Of a stretch of 52,287 nt of DNA, positions 26,443 through 34,347 are shown one piece after another (position 1 is the stretch's first letter; every line of letters begins with the position of its first letter). Position numbers and translations under genes: made by a program. Source of the stretch: Dehalococcoidia bacterium (GTDB lineage: Bacteria; Chloroflexota; Dehalococcoidia; E44-bin15); the NCBI GenBank assembly GCA_030610655.1, contig JAUWRG010000006.1, forward strand, positions 1 to 52,287, written 5' to 3'. The notes below the pieces were generated by a model. The model saw only the letters and a list, made by a program, of their open reading frames with translations, had not been told where the DNA came from and did no database searches.

Positions 26443-28980
26443 TTAACTGCACTTTGTATAGCCGCAGGCGGGGCAGATGTGACACCCCTCCTGATATACC
26501 AGCATGCCGCCGCATTCGGGGCACTGCCCCCAAATATTCATCACATGACCATCTCCGCCAGGGTTGTTTGCTGTGTCCTCGCTCTTGACATACTTCTCCA
26601 GTACACTGCCAATGGCGTCGGGACAGGATAGTATGGAATGACCCTCTTCCCAAGCGATGGAGGGGCAACGGATACCTCGTAGGTGCTTCACCACTGACTC
26701 TATACTCACCCCAGATCGAAGCGCCAGGGAGATAAGCCTGCAGATAGCCTCAAGCTGCGCTGAGGCGCAGCCTCCCGCTTTGCCCAGGGTGGAGAACACC
26801 TCACAAACCCCATCCGCATCGGAGTTTACCGTTACATAGATGGAGCCGCAGCCAGTGGACACCCTCTCGGTAACCCCGGTGGTGACCTTAGCTCGCCTCC
26901 TCGGGGCCCGTGCTTCGACCCTTTCCTCATCATCCGCTGCGATGCTTAGCACCTGCTTATCCTTGCTCCGATCTCTATAGATGGTGATCCCTTTGCAGCC
27001 CCAATCGTAGGCAAGCATATATGCCCGCGCCACGTCCTCTATGGTTGCGTCATGGGGGAAATTGATAGTTTTGGAGACGGCGTTGTTGGTAGAACTCTGA
27101 AAGGCGGCCTGCATTTTGATATGCCATTCAGGGCTGATGTCATGGGCGGTGGCGTAGATCTTCTTGGCTTTGTCAGGGATACCGTCCATATCCTGTATGC
27201 TCCCCCGCTTGGCTATTTCCTCCATAAGCTCAGCAGAATAAAATCCTTCCCGCTTTGCCACTTCCTCAAAATGGGGGTTCACCTCGATGAAGCTATCACC
27301 GTCTAAAATATTGTGTCTATAACTTAGTGCGAAGAGGGGCTCGATCCCACTGGAGCAACCGGCGATGATACTCAGGGTGCCTGTGGGGGCGATGGTTGTC
27401 CTGGTGGCGTTTCTAACCCCAGGCTCGCCATGTTTATCGTAAACGCTGTCCTTGAAGGCGGGGAATACACCCCTTTCATTAGCCAGCTTCACTGAAGCTT
27501 CAGTAGCGATTCTTTGAATGAAGCGCATGACATCCTCTGCGATCTGGAGTGCCTCCTCTGAATCGTAGGGTATACCTAACTGAAACAACAAATCAGCAAA
27601 GCCCATGATTCCAAGTCCGATCTTCCTGGTCAGCCTGGTCGCCTCCTTTATCTCGGGCAGGGGGAATTTGTTCATGTCGATTACATTGTCTAGGAACCTG
27701 ACTGCCAGTATCACCGTCTTTTCTAGCTTTGGGTAGTCAATCTCAGTTTCACCATTCTTATCTGATACCATCCTTGACAGATTAATGGATCCCAGATTGC
27801 ATGATTCGTAGGGGAGAAGGGGTTGCTCCCCGCAAGGGTTGGTGCTCTCAATATCCCCGAGATTTGGAGTGGGGTTGTATTTGTTTATGCGGTCTAGAAA
27901 AACGAGGCCTGGATCGCCGGTGCGCCATGCCTGGTCCACAATCTTGTCGAAGATCTCCTTGGCATTGAGCCTGCCGACTACCTCTTTATTACGAGGGTTT
28001 ATCAGGTCATATTCGGCGCCTGCCGTGACTGCCCTCATAAAATCGTCGTTTGCTGCCACCGAGAGATTGAAGTTAGTGAGGTTGTCACCTTTCTCTTTTG
28101 CGGTGATGAACTTCAGAATATCGGGGTGATTGACGTTCAAGATAGCCATGTTGGCACCGCGGCGGGTGCCTCCCTGCTTGATCACATCGGTGGCGGTGTC
28201 AAAAGCTCTCATGAAGGAGACAGGTCCGCTGGCCACCCCACCTGTGGAGCCAACCATATCGCCCTCCGGCCTTATCTTGGAGAAGGAGAAGCCGGTGCCA
28301 CCACCGCTTTTGTGGATAAGGGCGGTGTATTTTATCGTATTGAAGATAGATTCCATAGAATCATCGATGGGGAGGACGAAGCAGGCGGAGAGCTGCTGAA
28401 GCTCCCGGCCGGCGTTCATCAGGGTGGGCGAGTTGGGCAGGAATTCGAGGTTCGCCATTAAGTGGTAGAATTCCTCTTCCCAGTATTCCGCGTCGCCTTG
28501 TCTGTTGTCTATTCGTTCAGCATCGGCGATGTTTTGGGCCACACGGCGAAACATCTCCTCAGATGTTTCGCCCTGACCCTTATCGTCCTTCATGAGATAT
28601 CTCTTCTCCAGAACGGCTAATGCGGTTGAGCTGAATTTGATAGGTTCGTTTTTTGTAAGGGTTGGTTCCTTTGATGCTTCTTCGCGCCGTTGTTTTCTTT
28701 TAGTTGGCAGGGTAGGCTGCGTTGCAATCTCCATTTGGCTCCCTTCATCTATGATCTGCTTTAATATCTCTTGAATGGCATGAGGTGTCACATGTGACTC
28801 AGGTACAGCGCTCTCCATGCCGGGAAGCGGAAGGTAGGTTTGTTCCAGGCGCTGGATCGCGTCGCTTGTGAGCAATTCCATCCGCTCTCGGTCAGATATG
28901 CCGATAGACTCGCAGTAGTGGAAAACCTGACGTGCAATCCTACTGCGCAGGAGATGCTCCGATCTGCTTTTCTCGCTCAA
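26443..28980 (-). CDS. nrdJ: Adenosylcobalamin-dependent (class II) ribonucleotide reductase
   Basis: An 845-residue enzyme that makes deoxynucleotides and needs B12 rather than oxygen. The catalytic core shows LPNSPTLMNAGRELQQLSAC with redox Cys200, NPCGEQ at 381-386 with the thiyl Cys383 and Glu385, and Cys394 in ESCNLGSINL. The TSCPD-type domain (GKAGGCASAQLEAI) is followed by a zinc-like tail CPECG...CPACGYTKCS that re-reduces the active site in relatives. An N-terminal ~110-residue helical segment precedes the core. The start is TTG with a weak ribosome site, six bases after the immA-like gene. Expression probably depends in part on the NrdR-box promoter before nrdR. Confidence 0.95.
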   Translation of the reverse strand: MSEKSRSEHLLRSRIARQVFHYCESIGISDRERMELLTSDAIQRLEQTYLPLPGMESAVPESHVTPHAIQEILKQIIDEGSQMEIATQPTLPTKRKQRREEASKEPTLTKNEPIKFSSTALAVLEKRYLMKDDKGQGETSEEMFRRVAQNIADAERIDNRQGDAEYWEEEFYHLMANLEFLPNSPTLMNAGRELQQLSACFVLPIDDSMESIFNTIKYTALIHKSGGGTGFSFSKIRPEGDMVGSTGGVASGPVSFMRAFDTATDVIKQGGTRRGANMAILNVNHPDILKFITAKEKGDNLTNFNLSVAANDDFMRAVTAGAEYDLINPRNKEVVGRLNAKEIFDKIVDQAWRTGDPGLVFLDRINKYNPTPNLGDIESTNPCGEQPLLPYESCNLGSINLSRMVSDKNGETEIDYPKLEKTVILAVRFLDNVIDMNKFPLPEIKEATRLTRKIGLGIMGFADLLFQLGIPYDSEEALQIAEDVMRFIQRIATEASVKLANERGVFPAFKDSVYDKHGEPGVRNATRTTIAPTGTLSIIAGCSSGIEPLFALSYRHNILDGDSFIEVNPHFEEVAKREGFYSAELMEEIAKRGSIQDMDGIPDKAKKIYATAHDISPEWHIKMQAAFQSSTNNAVSKTINFPHDATIEDVARAYMLAYDWGCKGITIYRDRSKDKQVLSIAADDEERVEARAPRRRAKVTTGVTERVSTGCGSIYVTVNSDADGVCEVFSTLGKAGGCASAQLEAICRLISLALRSGVSIESVVKHLRGIRCPSIAWEEGHSILSCPDAIGSVLEKYVKSEDTANNPGGDGHVMNIWGQCPECGGMLVYQEGCHICPACGYTKCS

Positions 28981-28986
28981 TTTCCA

Positions 28987-29817
28987 TTACCTACCTGGAA
29001 AGACTAGAGAGATAACATATCTTGTTTTGCCACGGCCGAAGCCCTTGGATTCCATCGCGCAACGCTTCTTAATGCTACCAATCTCAAAAGACTTAAAGGA
29101 CTTGACAGCACTATCAGTCTGGTAGGCTTTAAACAGTGCAGAAGGATCTCTAACATATATGAGTTTACCCATATGCTTAGCTATAAACCCTTTTGATCTG
29201 GTTTTTTGCCAGGGTTTCCATTTAATGGCTATACATGGTTCTGGGCTGACTTCAGCAATACGAATTGCAGTAGCATGAATAGAAACCTTAAACTCCTCAG
29301 CCAATCGTTCAATAGAACTAACAGAGACACCGAAGTATTCCAAATATCTCTTAAAAATATGATGAGGCATTAGAAGTTCTGCTGCTGCGATTTGGCACAA
29401 GCGTTCCTTACTATTGCCAATAACTCTTGACTCATCGCATCTTAACTCTTCATTATTGAAACGTGGTACTCTTTCAAGCTCATGCAAGAAAGTATGACCA
29501 ATTTCATGAGCACAAGAGTAGTTTTGTCTGGTTGCTGGGCTGTTAGCGTTTACCTTTATGATGTAGCCATCTTTGCGTCTGATAAGAAGCGCGTCTACTT
29601 CGCCGAGGTCAGTTTTCACGATTTCCTTGATGCACTGTAAGGGAGCGAGTTCTTCAGCTAGAAAAGGCGGTTCCTCTCGCCCCCTCTGTTTGACCAATTC
29701 ATCCACTAGCTCCCTAGAGCGTCTAATCATAAAATTGGTGACGTCTTCCGAAGTCCGAGGCAATGGGGAGACCTGGCTAATTGTGCTATCACTGGATAAC
29801 CGGTTTGTGTTCATCAA
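28987..29817 (-). CDS. ImmA/IrrE-family metallopeptidase
   Basis: A 276-residue protein of the ImmA/IrrE (COG2856) group, zinc proteases that cut XRE-type repressors and so switch on mobile elements or stress genes. The zinc motif HEIGHTFLHE has His104, Glu105 and His108. A following helical segment AAAELLMPHHIF is typical of the family. The ~100 C-terminal residues are a less familiar sensor-like region. Its ATG overlaps the stop of the XRE gene (ATGA), the classic regulator-protease pair. It is the last gene of the cassette between nrdR and nrdJ. Confidence 0.88.
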   Translation of the reverse strand: MMNTNRLSSDSTISQVSPLPRTSEDVTNFMIRRSRELVDELVKQRGREEPPFLAEELAPLQCIKEIVKTDLGEVDALLIRRKDGYIIKVNANSPATRQNYSCAHEIGHTFLHELERVPRFNNEELRCDESRVIGNSKERLCQIAAAELLMPHHIFKRYLEYFGVSVSSIERLAEEFKVSIHATAIRIAEVSPEPCIAIKWKPWQKTRSKGFIAKHMGKLIYVRDPSALFKAYQTDSAVKSFKSFEIGSIKKRCAMESKGFGRGKTRYVISLVFPGR

Positions 29818-30143
29818 TCTCTCCCATTATCAAATTCCATTTCAAGTTGCTCAGGTGTCGGTGGATAAAACAGTGATTCAAGGTCCGCATCTGTTAGATC
29901 CTCACAGTGCACATGAAAAGGTTTCCCTCCTCTGGCTTCATGCAAATTGAGAGCTTTAGCAAGGTTTACCATCATAGTATGGCTTAACCACAGAGGTTGA
30001 CCTTCCAGCAGTTGTGTAAGGTAGCCTAATCTGAGTTTCGCTCTCTTGGCAAGCTCTTCTTGGGAAAGTCCCTGTTTTTCCATTTCTTGACGAACCCGAC
30101 GTCCAATCAACTCCTTCGTGTTCTGGGTAATAACTCTACGCAC
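29814..30143 (-). CDS. XRE-family transcriptional regulator
   Basis: A 109-residue protein with a helix-turn-helix at about 13-68: RQEMEKQGLSQEELAKRAKL followed by YLTQLLEGQ. The C-terminal tail DLTDADLESLFYPPTPEQL resembles that of the next regulator upstream. The start is GTG with TAGGAG six bases before it. It is the likely substrate or partner of the coupled ImmA/IrrE protease. Confidence 0.85.
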   Translation of the reverse strand: MRRVITQNTKELIGRRVRQEMEKQGLSQEELAKRAKLRLGYLTQLLEGQPLWLSHTMMVNLAKALNLHEARGGKPFHVHCEDLTDADLESLFYPPTPEQLEMEFDNGRD

Positions 30144-30219
30144 TTTAGACTCCTACTTCTAGGGCATTGTCAACCTTCTGCTGCTCTTTGCTGACCTAAA
30201 TGCAACTTTATTCTTCGCT

Positions 30220-30237
30220 ACACTAGGTAAGTAGTGT
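30220..30237. promoter_or_regulatory. Candidate operator palindrome between the two XRE-like genes
   Basis: ACACTA and TAGTGT form a perfect 6-base inverted repeat with a 6-base centre in the 111-base gap between the two regulator genes. XRE repressors usually bind such palindromes. No convincing promoter hexamers were found next to it. Confidence 0.35.
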
Positions 30238-30254
30238 GTATTCATCAACCGCTC

Positions 30255-30575
30255 CTAATCACCCCAGAAGTTGCCCTGACGGGGAGTCAGGGGCTTGAGG
30301 CAATTCTTGAGCTCGTCGTCTGTTAGTATCTCATATCCTTCTTCAAAAAACCTACCCCTAGCGCTTGGGGGATTAAGAGCATAAACAAAATCGAGCAGCG
30401 CGTGCTTTATTGGCTCAGGCTCGCCTCTTATTCCTCTTTCAAGGCGATCTTTCGGGTATTTCGTTTGTTGAGCAAGTTCCTTTGGAGTAACCCCTTTATA
30501 GTTCATCCAACAGCGAATCCCTTGCCAGATTTCTCTACGTTCTTCCATGTCACTCTGGCTAGGTATTTTTCTCAT
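30255..30575 (-). CDS. XRE-like DNA-binding protein, second copy
   Basis: A 106-residue protein with a helix-turn-helix-like segment (NYKGVTPKELAQQTKYPKDRL) and a C-terminal EILTDDELKNCLKPLTPRQ tail that parallels the tail of the 29814-30143 regulator. This suggests an old duplication. Its ATG overlaps the stop of the nuclease gene (ATGA), so nuclease and regulator are made together. Confidence 0.65.
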   Translation of the reverse strand: MRKIPSQSDMEERREIWQGIRCWMNYKGVTPKELAQQTKYPKDRLERGIRGEPEPIKHALLDFVYALNPPSARGRFFEEGYEILTDDELKNCLKPLTPRQGNFWGD

Positions 30576-30907
30576 TCCTTTCTCCTATTTGGTATTGTTA
30601 GGTTTCTACCAGTCCTTGCTGATGCAAAGCTAATCCTATTCCTTGCTACTTTGGCAATAACTGGTGTGGATCCCGTTTTGGTCGCTGTGGTCTTTAGCCT
30701 ATCCAGTTCCACCGCATTGGGAATTTTAGGTTGCCCCTTGCGAGTTGATTTTACCTGTATATGCCATTTCGTCCCAGTGGGGAATACACAAGTCACATCT
30801 GCTGGGCCTCTACTACCTGGACTTAGTGTGCATCTCGCTTGATGCCCCCTCAGCTTTCGAGCTACAAGTTTTTCTTTTTTGCGCCCATAATCGTACTGAC
30901 TGGTCAT
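30572..30907 (-). CDS. PD-(D/E)XK nuclease-like protein (Mrr/Hjc type)
   Basis: A 111-residue basic protein. An N-terminal helix with Glu12 (YGRKKEKLVARKL) is followed by SRGPADVTCVF (Asp37) and WHIQVKSTR (Gln51, Lys53). This D-QxK arrangement fits the Mrr-type variant of the PD-(D/E)XK fold, and the length fits Holliday-junction-resolvase-like proteins. It is the first cassette gene, 27 bases downstream of nrdR. Its DNA substrate is unknown. Confidence 0.65.
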   Translation of the reverse strand: MTSQYDYGRKKEKLVARKLRGHQARCTLSPGSRGPADVTCVFPTGTKWHIQVKSTRKGQPKIPNAVELDRLKTTATKTGSTPVIAKVARNRISFASARTGRNLTIPNRRKE

Positions 30908-30934
30908 ACTCTGTACCTCCTCCCAACGCTATTC

Positions 30935-31477
30935 TTATTTACTCCTTTGAAGAGTATTACTAGGAGCTGCACTATCCAATTCTCCGTTCGAAAAGAGGGG
31001 GAGTTGAGTTGTGTCGTTGTTGGAGAAGCTGAGTCTGGCATAGTAGGCATCGGCCTCCTGCTTCATCTCCTCAATATCGGCGAAGGCGCGGTATACGCTA
31101 GCGAAGCGGATGTAGGCGATACCGTCTAGCTGGCGCAATCGCTCCATTACCATGTCTCCAATAGTAGCGCTCTCCACTTCCCCTTTACCTGACTTATGAA
31201 GATAAGTCTCGATGCCATCTACCATCTGCTCAACGGTTTCTTGGGATACAGAGCGCTTGGTGCAGGCCTTGCGAATCCCGGAGATCAGTTTCTCACGGCT
31301 GAACTCTTCTCGCCGACCATCTTTCTTGGTTACCAGCAGCGCCGTCCTCTGAGGTCGCTCATAGGTGGTGAAGCGGGAGCCACACTCGAAGCACTCGCGG
31401 CGACGGCGGACGGCCTCATTCACATCGCGTGAGTCAATAACCTTGGAATCGTCATGACCACAATAGGGGCATCTCAT
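30935..31477 (-). CDS. nrdR: Transcriptional repressor NrdR
   Basis: A 180-residue repressor of ribonucleotide reductase genes. The N-terminal zinc ribbon (C3, C6, C29, C32) is followed by the ATP-cone (LLVTKKDGRREEFSREKLISGI) that senses ATP/dATP. Two NrdR boxes overlie its own promoter immediately upstream, which implies autoregulation. The target nrdJ lies downstream on the same strand, separated by a four-gene cassette. Confidence 0.96.
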   Translation of the reverse strand: MRCPYCGHDDSKVIDSRDVNEAVRRRRECFECGSRFTTYERPQRTALLVTKKDGRREEFSREKLISGIRKACTKRSVSQETVEQMVDGIETYLHKSGKGEVESATIGDMVMERLRQLDGIAYIRFASVYRAFADIEEMKQEADAYYARLSFSNNDTTQLPLFSNGELDSAAPSNTLQRSK

Positions 31478-31485
31478 AACTCAAA

Positions 31486-31532
31486 ACCCTATATATAGCG
31501 CAAGGCTATAATACTACCACAATATATAGTTA
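31486..31532 (-). promoter_or_regulatory. Tandem NrdR boxes upstream of nrdR
   Basis: Two 16-base sites, 31486-31501 (core CTATATATAG) and 31517-31532 (core CAATATATAG), both fit the NrdR-box core CWATATATWG. Each matches about 13 of 16 positions of the known consensus. Their equivalent positions are 31 bases apart, about three helical turns, the usual spacing for cooperative NrdR binding. Confidence 0.85.
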
Positions 31533-31539
31533 TTGTCAA
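31511..31539 (-). promoter_or_regulatory. Sigma-70-type promoter of nrdR
   Basis: On the minus strand TTGACA (31539-31534) and TAGTAT (31516-31511) are separated by exactly 17 bases. The upstream NrdR box fills the spacer and the second box lies just past the predicted start of transcription. This is a textbook repression layout. Confidence 0.75.
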
Positions 31540-31679
31540 TAGTTTTACTACAGCATGTTAATGTTCTATGATTTCGTCATCGTCTGCCTGTCCTGAGAAA
31601 ACGGCACCCTATAAAGTGTAGTAGGTGCTGATATTGGACAGCAAAGAGAAGAAGAAGTTGGCATGCAAGAAAGCACAAG

Positions 31680-31715
31680 AGGGTCGCAGGCTGATGTCTA
31701 TAAGACAGCGACCCT
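31680..31715 (-). terminator. Candidate terminator after ftsZ
   Basis: Minus-strand transcription past ftsZ meets a hairpin: 8-base outer arms (AGGGTCGC/GCGACCCT, 31708-31715 and 31680-31687), and inner arms TGTCT/AGACA with a 7-base bulge. The downstream stretch CTTGTGCTTTCTT is only moderately T-rich. It would separate the ftsZ transcript from the nrdR promoter. Confidence 0.45.
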
Positions 31716-31740
31716 ACCATTGTCCCCGTCGCCCGGGATA

Positions 31741-32871
31741 TTAAACACCCAAACGCGAACGTAGGCTATGGTGCTTAGGTGCAGCAGCTTCCATTGCTTG
31801 TCTTCTCGCTGTAGGACGGCGTAGGAAGGTGGGAATATCCAACTCATGCTCGCTATCCGCTCCCTCAAGGAGATGGCGCAGTTCCTCATCTTTACGTATC
31901 CTGGGGCCATCGCCTGGCACTTGAGTGAAGCCAGTGCAGATAAGAGTAATCCGTACATCAGCATCCATCTGGGGGTCAAAAACGACGCCGAAGATGATAT
32001 TAGCATTGGGGTCAACTGCCTCTCGGATGACCTGGGCGGCTTCATTGACTTCGAAGAGAGTGAGATTGTCTCCGCCGGCGATATTGAATAGTACACCGGT
32101 TGACCCTTCTACGGAGAAGACATCGAGCAGAGGACTGTCGAGTGCGGCTTTAGCGGCGTTGGCAGCACGATTCTGCCCGCTGCCTATCCCAATGGACATC
32201 CAGGCAGGGCCAGCATCTTTCATCACCGCCTTGACATCGGCGAAGTCCAGGTTGATCATCCCGGGCACGGTGATAACCTCGGCGATGGCCTGAACACCAT
32301 GCTTCAGGGCATCATCTGCCATCTTGAAGGCATTGCCTACCGCTGTCTTGTTATCACAGAGACTGAGCAAGCGATCGTTGGGGATGATTATTAGAGTGTC
32401 CACCTTGCCGATAAGCCGTTCGATGCCTTCCTCAGACACCTGGCATCGATGGGCTCCTTCAAACGCGAAGGGTTTGGTGACAACAGCGATGGTCAGGGCT
32501 CCTGCTTCTTTGGCCATCTCCGCCACGAAAGGCATAGCGCCAGTACCTGTGCCACCACCCATACCGGCCGCCAGGAACACCATATCAGCGTCGCCGATGC
32601 ATTCCTTAAGCTCATCGCGGCTCTGCTCTGCCGCCTTGGCCCCGGCGATATGGTCACCACCGACGCCTAGCCCTTTTGTCAGCTTCTCCCCGATCTGAAT
32701 CCGAATAGGTGCCTCGGTAAGCAGTAAAGCCTGGGCATCGGTGTTTATCCCGATGAAGTCTACCCCTTGAATCTGCTCTTGGACCATGCGTGTGACGGCA
32801 TTGCAGCCACCTCCACCAATGCCGATGACTTTGATCTTCGCTGGGTTGGGAGCAAAGCTTGTTTTTGCCAT
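31741..32871 (-). CDS. ftsZ: Cell division protein FtsZ
   Basis: A 376-residue tubulin-like GTPase forming the division ring. GTP-binding GGGTGTG is at 105-111. The T7-loop NLDFADVK activates the neighbouring subunit's GTP. After a short linker, the C-terminal peptide DIPTFLRRP is the usual docking site for FtsA and other partners. An AGGAGG-type ribosome site precedes the ATG. It follows ftsA by 19 bases. Confidence 0.97.
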   Translation of the reverse strand: MAKTSFAPNPAKIKVIGIGGGGCNAVTRMVQEQIQGVDFIGINTDAQALLLTEAPIRIQIGEKLTKGLGVGGDHIAGAKAAEQSRDELKECIGDADMVFLAAGMGGGTGTGAMPFVAEMAKEAGALTIAVVTKPFAFEGAHRCQVSEEGIERLIGKVDTLIIIPNDRLLSLCDNKTAVGNAFKMADDALKHGVQAIAEVITVPGMINLDFADVKAVMKDAGPAWMSIGIGSGQNRAANAAKAALDSPLLDVFSVEGSTGVLFNIAGGDNLTLFEVNEAAQVIREAVDPNANIIFGVVFDPQMDADVRITLICTGFTQVPGDGPRIRKDEELRHLLEGADSEHELDIPTFLRRPTARRQAMEAAAPKHHSLRSRLGV

Positions 32872-32890
32872 TTTTTCCTCCTTTCTTCCT

Positions 32891-34120
32891 CTACCTAATT
32901 ATCCTTCTCACGCGGGATATGAAGCGTTTGAAGACTCCGCCAAACGCCCCGTTTTGCCAGGTGTTTTGGCTATCGTGCCCACTAGAACCCCAGAGCAAGA
33001 GACCAACACCAGTGGCATAGGCGGGGTCGGGGAGGACATCAGCGAGGCCGTATACGCCCGTCGGTATCCCTACACGAGCCGGTAGGCCAAGCACATCTTC
33101 TGCAAGGACATTCACCCCTGTCAGGTTCGAGCTACCTCCAGTGAGCACTAAACCAGCGGGCACGTCTTTGACATAGTCCGAGCCTGGTATCTCTAAAGCG
33201 ATCAGCTTTAGGATTTCCTCGATTCGTGCCTTGATGATCTCAGACAGTTCGTGGTAGGGGACACTGTAGCCGTTCTCTATCCTTAGGATGGGTTGCTCCT
33301 TCTCCTTCTCCTTACCATTGTAGACGGGGATTACACTGCCGTACTTCTTCTTCATCTCCTCTGCCACGTCGAAGGGCAATCCCAACCCGATAGCGATATC
33401 CCTGGTAATCTGGTAGCCTGCTACCGGGAGAATGGCAGTGTGCCATATGCTGCCATCCTTGAAGATGGCAACGTCTGTAGTACCACCACCAATGTCGGCT
33501 AGCACCACACCAGCATCTCTCTCATCTAGTCTGAGCACCGACTCGCCGCTGGCCAGCGGTTCCAGAACCAGGTCTTCAATGTCGATGCCTACACCGCGAA
33601 TGCACTTGACCAGATTCTGCACAGATGCTACAGCGGCGGTGATGATGTGGGTTTCCACATCCAGCCTGAAGGCATGCATACCTACCGGATCCATCACCCC
33701 TTCTTGACCGTCGATGGCATAGCCCCTGGGTATGACGTGGAGCAATTTCCTGTCGGCAGGAACGTTAACAGTGCGCGCGGCTCGCATCACTCGCCTTAAG
33801 TCGTCGGTGCGCACCAGCTTATCGCTGCGATTGATAGAGACGACACCACGCTTATTGAGCGAGTTGACATGCCTGCCAGTGACGCCCACATAAGCCGAAT
33901 CCATTTTGATCCCGCTGGCTTGCTCAGCCCTCCTCACCGACACCTGAATTGACCGCTTGGCCTCAGGGATATTTACCACTAGACCTTTGTGCAGTCCCCT
34001 GGAGGGGGCGACGCCAACCCCCAGAACCTGAAGGTCACGTCCATGACCTGCCTTAGCCATGATGCTGCACACTTTGGTTGTGCCTACATCAATACAAGAG
34101 ACTATTTCGTTCTTAGCCAT
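32891..34120 (-). CDS. ftsA: Cell division protein FtsA
   Basis: A 409-residue actin-like ATPase that tethers FtsZ to the membrane. Visible are the phosphate-1 block CIDVGTTKVCSI, the 1C domain (~85-165), LADIGGGTTDVAIF (phosphate 2) and LTGGSSNLTG (adenosine). The C-terminal amphipathic basic helix FKRFISRVRRIIR serves as membrane anchor. The ATG at 34120 is chosen because AAAGGAG stands seven bases before it; an ATG two codons earlier is too close. Confidence 0.95.
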   Translation of the reverse strand: MAKNEIVSCIDVGTTKVCSIMAKAGHGRDLQVLGVGVAPSRGLHKGLVVNIPEAKRSIQVSVRRAEQASGIKMDSAYVGVTGRHVNSLNKRGVVSINRSDKLVRTDDLRRVMRAARTVNVPADRKLLHVIPRGYAIDGQEGVMDPVGMHAFRLDVETHIITAAVASVQNLVKCIRGVGIDIEDLVLEPLASGESVLRLDERDAGVVLADIGGGTTDVAIFKDGSIWHTAILPVAGYQITRDIAIGLGLPFDVAEEMKKKYGSVIPVYNGKEKEKEQPILRIENGYSVPYHELSEIIKARIEEILKLIALEIPGSDYVKDVPAGLVLTGGSSNLTGVNVLAEDVLGLPARVGIPTGVYGLADVLPDPAYATGVGLLLWGSSGHDSQNTWQNGAFGGVFKRFISRVRRIIR

Positions 34121-34218
34121 TTGCATTCTCCTTTCAGGTAAATTTTGGCAGCTTTTTGCATAGCGTTCATCGCATCATGTACACCTCCTTTGGCCTCTTG
34201 GCCAATCCCCGAAGGGGT

Positions 34219-34308
34219 CGGGCAGTGTCGCTGTCCATAGTCTTGGGCTCGACGAAGATTATTTTGCCGTTCGGGCTCTAATCTCCCTACTGGGCAGGAC
34301 ACTGCCCG
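34219..34308 (-). ncRNA. Candidate structured RNA between rsmH and ftsA
   Basis: A 90-base stretch folds on itself in three stacked blocks: 11 perfect pairs (34219-34229 with 34298-34308), about ten pairs with one mismatch and one bulge (34231-34240 with 34287-34297), and an 8-base block (34254-34261 with 34279-34286) that on the minus strand needs one G-U pair. After it, minus-strand transcription reaches CCCC/GGGG and GGCC/GGCC mini-hairpins and a strong AAAGGAGGTG site. I do not recognise an RNA family; an mRNA leader for ftsA is one possibility. Confidence 0.4.
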
Positions 34309-34327
34309 TCGCACCCTTATAAGGATA

Positions 34328-34347
34328 AGCGCCTCATAAGAGGCGCT
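34328..34347 (-). terminator. Hairpin overlapping the rsmH stop
   Basis: Perfect 8-base arms AGCGCCTC/GAGGCGCT with a 4-base loop straddle the rsmH stop codon (34346-34348). The following minus-strand bases TTATCCTTAT are weakly T-rich. It may end or attenuate the mraZ-rsmH transcript before ftsA. Confidence 0.4.

Noticed and set aside
30144-30254. TTGACA with TCTAAA before the 30143 regulator
   Set aside because: The -10-like hexamer overlaps the ribosome site and start codon, so a transcript from it would lack the start.
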